Assembly (NCBI GenBank): GCA_943326315.2
Contig: CALPSU020000162.1
Coordinates: 1 to 6,115 of the forward strand
Direction of reading: 5' to 3'
Origin: Chryseobacterium gleum
GTDB lineage: Bacteria > Bacteroidota > Bacteroidia > Flavobacteriales_D > Crocinitomicaceae
DNA: 6,115 nt
This document shows, piece by piece, positions 4,870 to 6,115 of this stretch (its first letter is position 1; every line of letters begins with the position of its first letter). The notes under the pieces were generated by a model. The model did not search any database. It was given only the letters and a program-made list of their open reading frames with translations, and had not been told where the DNA came from. A program made the translations under genes and the position numbers.

Positions 4870-6115
4870 TGTTTGAATTTGTAGATAATTTTTTCGCTTT
4901 TATTGGATCAATGACGATTAATCGATTTGTCCGATTATTTTGGTTTTTTGTTTTTTTTGAAATGATGAGATATATCATTCTCGAATTTATAGTTTTAATT
5001 TATAATTCTTTAGAAAAGAAAATCAAGAAAAAAAATTATTTAGAAGCTAAAAGATTGTTTTTTCTAGAAAATCCATTCGTTTCTGTAATAGTTCCAGGTA
5101 AAAATGAAGGAGAAAACCTTTATAAGTTAGTAACTTCATTAAAGCAGCAAACTTATACTAATTTTGAAATTATTGTCGTTGATGATGGTTCAGATGATGA
5201 CACGCCAATTATTGGTCGACAACTTGAACGTTTAGGGTTCATTAATTTATTTATTAGAAACGAAATAAGGGGTGGTAAAGCTTCAGCTGCAAATTTAGCA
5301 CTTCGATACTCTAAAGGTAAATACATAGTTCATTTAGATGCTGATTGTAGTTTTGATAATGATGCAATAGAAAATATACTACTACCTTTTTATTTAAAAG
5401 AAAACGTTGGTGCGGTAGGGGGGAATGTAGCTGTAAGAAATTATAATGAAAATTTAGTTACTACTTTTCAGGCAATTGAATATTATGATACTATTTCTAT
5501 TGGACGTGTCATAAGTAGTAGATTAGGAGTGTATCGCGTTATTTCTGGTGCTTTTGGTGCTTTTAAAGCAGATGCGTTAAATAAGTTAAAAGGATGGGAT
5601 ATTGGCCCAGGATTGGATGGTGATATAACTGTGAAAATAAGGAAGTTAGGGTATAAGATTGAATTTGCTCCAGAAGCAATTTGTCTTACAAATGCTCCTA
5701 ATACCTTTAAAAAACTTATGAAACAAAGAATGAGATGGGATAAATCTTTAGTACGATTTAGAATGCGTAAACATAAAGATGTTTTTTATCCAAATCAATC
5801 CTTTAACTTCCCCAATTTTTTTTCTTTTTTTGAAAATATCATGTACGGATTCGTGTTAAATATAAAGTGGGTATTTTATGTTGCCGATATGTGGTTTAAT
5901 AATAATTCTGTAATAGAATTTATTTTCTTGACAAATATTTTAATGTATACATTTACTAATTACTTTAAATTTTTAGTTTTTTCATTGTTTAGAGTTCGGA
6001 AAAATGCTCCGATTTCCTATTTTTTAATCTATATACCAGGTGTTGTTTTTTATTTCGGGTATTATTTAAGAATTATAAGATTAACGGCTCATTTTCAAGA
6101 AATATTTTTTAAAGC
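4869..6115 (+). CDS. Processive family 2 glycosyltransferase (exopolysaccharide synthase), 3' truncated
   Basis: The frame is open from ATG 4869 to the window end: 415 codons and no stop. The start is set by the TAATG overlap with the preceding gene. Residues 20-46 form an N-terminal hydrophobic segment. The GT-A domain then begins with VSVIVPGKNEGENL (71-84), followed by VVDDGSDDDT (103-112, UDP binding), GGKASAANLAL (135-145), HLDADC (155-160, the metal-binding DxD), SGAFGAF (226-232), LDGDIT (249-254, at the TED position) and QRMRW (286-290, the QxxRW of processive enzymes). Three membrane stretches follow, at about 318-342, 347-374 and 383-403. This is the layout of PgaC, NodC, hyaluronan synthase and Alg8-type synthases, which polymerise a nucleotide-sugar and thread the chain through the inner membrane. 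Upstream genes supply an adaptor and an outer membrane exit, which fits. The sugar cannot be told from motifs. The C-terminal end is missing, perhaps only by a short stretch given that known relatives are slightly longer. Confidence 0.88.
   Translation, partial: MFEFVDNFFAFIGSMTINRFVRLFWFFVFFEMMRYIILEFIVLIYNSLEKKIKKKNYLEAKRLFFLENPFVSVIVPGKNEGENLYKLVTSLKQQTYTNFEIIVVDDGSDDDTPIIGRQLERLGFINLFIRNEIRGGKASAANLALRYSKGKYIVHLDADCSFDNDAIENILLPFYLKENVGAVGGNVAVRNYNENLVTTFQAIEYYDTISIGRVISSRLGVYRVISGAFGAFKADALNKLKGWDIGPGLDGDITVKIRKLGYKIEFAPEAICLTNAPNTFKKLMKQRMRWDKSLVRFRMRKHKDVFYPNQSFNFPNFFSFFENIMYGFVLNIKWVFYVADMWFNNNSVIEFIFLTNILMYTFTNYFKFLVFSLFRVRKNAPISYFLIYIPGVVFYFGYYLRIIRLTAHFQEIFFK

Overview
The window is very AT-rich and looks like a chromosomal piece of a Bacteroidota bacterium, probably flavobacterial or cytophagal. 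Three things point there. The gene fragment at the left edge ends in a typical type IX secretion (T9SS) type A sorting domain. A Bacteroidota-type promoter (TTG, 19-base spacer, TATTTTTG) precedes the second gene. The starts are A-rich and lack Shine-Dalgarno sites.

Layout: (1) 1-216 is the 3' end of a T9SS cargo gene. (2) 217-324 is a short intergenic stretch with the promoter and a near-perfect inverted repeat that covers the -7 box and reaches into the next start codon. (3) 325-2343 encodes a secreted 672-residue protein: a TolC-like outer membrane channel (about the first 445 residues) continuous with a compact TIM-barrel glycoside-hydrolase-like domain (GH18-like motifs, about the last 225). 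(4) 2402-3448 encodes a HlyD/Alg44-type membrane-anchored periplasmic adaptor. (5) 3448-4869 encodes a cytoplasmic protein with a receiver-like N-terminus, a multi-zinc-ribbon middle matching TackOD1 (Thaumarchaeal output domain 1), and a degenerate GGDEF-like C-terminus. (6) 4869 to the right edge encodes a processive family 2 glycosyltransferase with membrane helices, cut by the window end. All four genes lie on the + strand. The last three are joined by TAATG stop/start overlaps, so 325-6115 reads as one operon.

Taken together, this looks like a synthase-dependent exopolysaccharide production and export machine. The GT2 would polymerise and extrude the glycan across the inner membrane, the HlyD-like protein would bridge the periplasm, and the TolC-like protein would be the outer membrane exit carrying its own periplasmic hydrolase. 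The TackOD1/degenerate-GGDEF protein would be the cytoplasmic control subunit, in the way PilZ, PelD or BcsE parts serve the alginate, Pel and cellulose systems. I know of no characterised system with this combination. The polymer, the regulatory ligand and the hydrolase activity cannot be read from the sequence. The system-level interpretation is inference; the individual domain calls rest on visible motifs.
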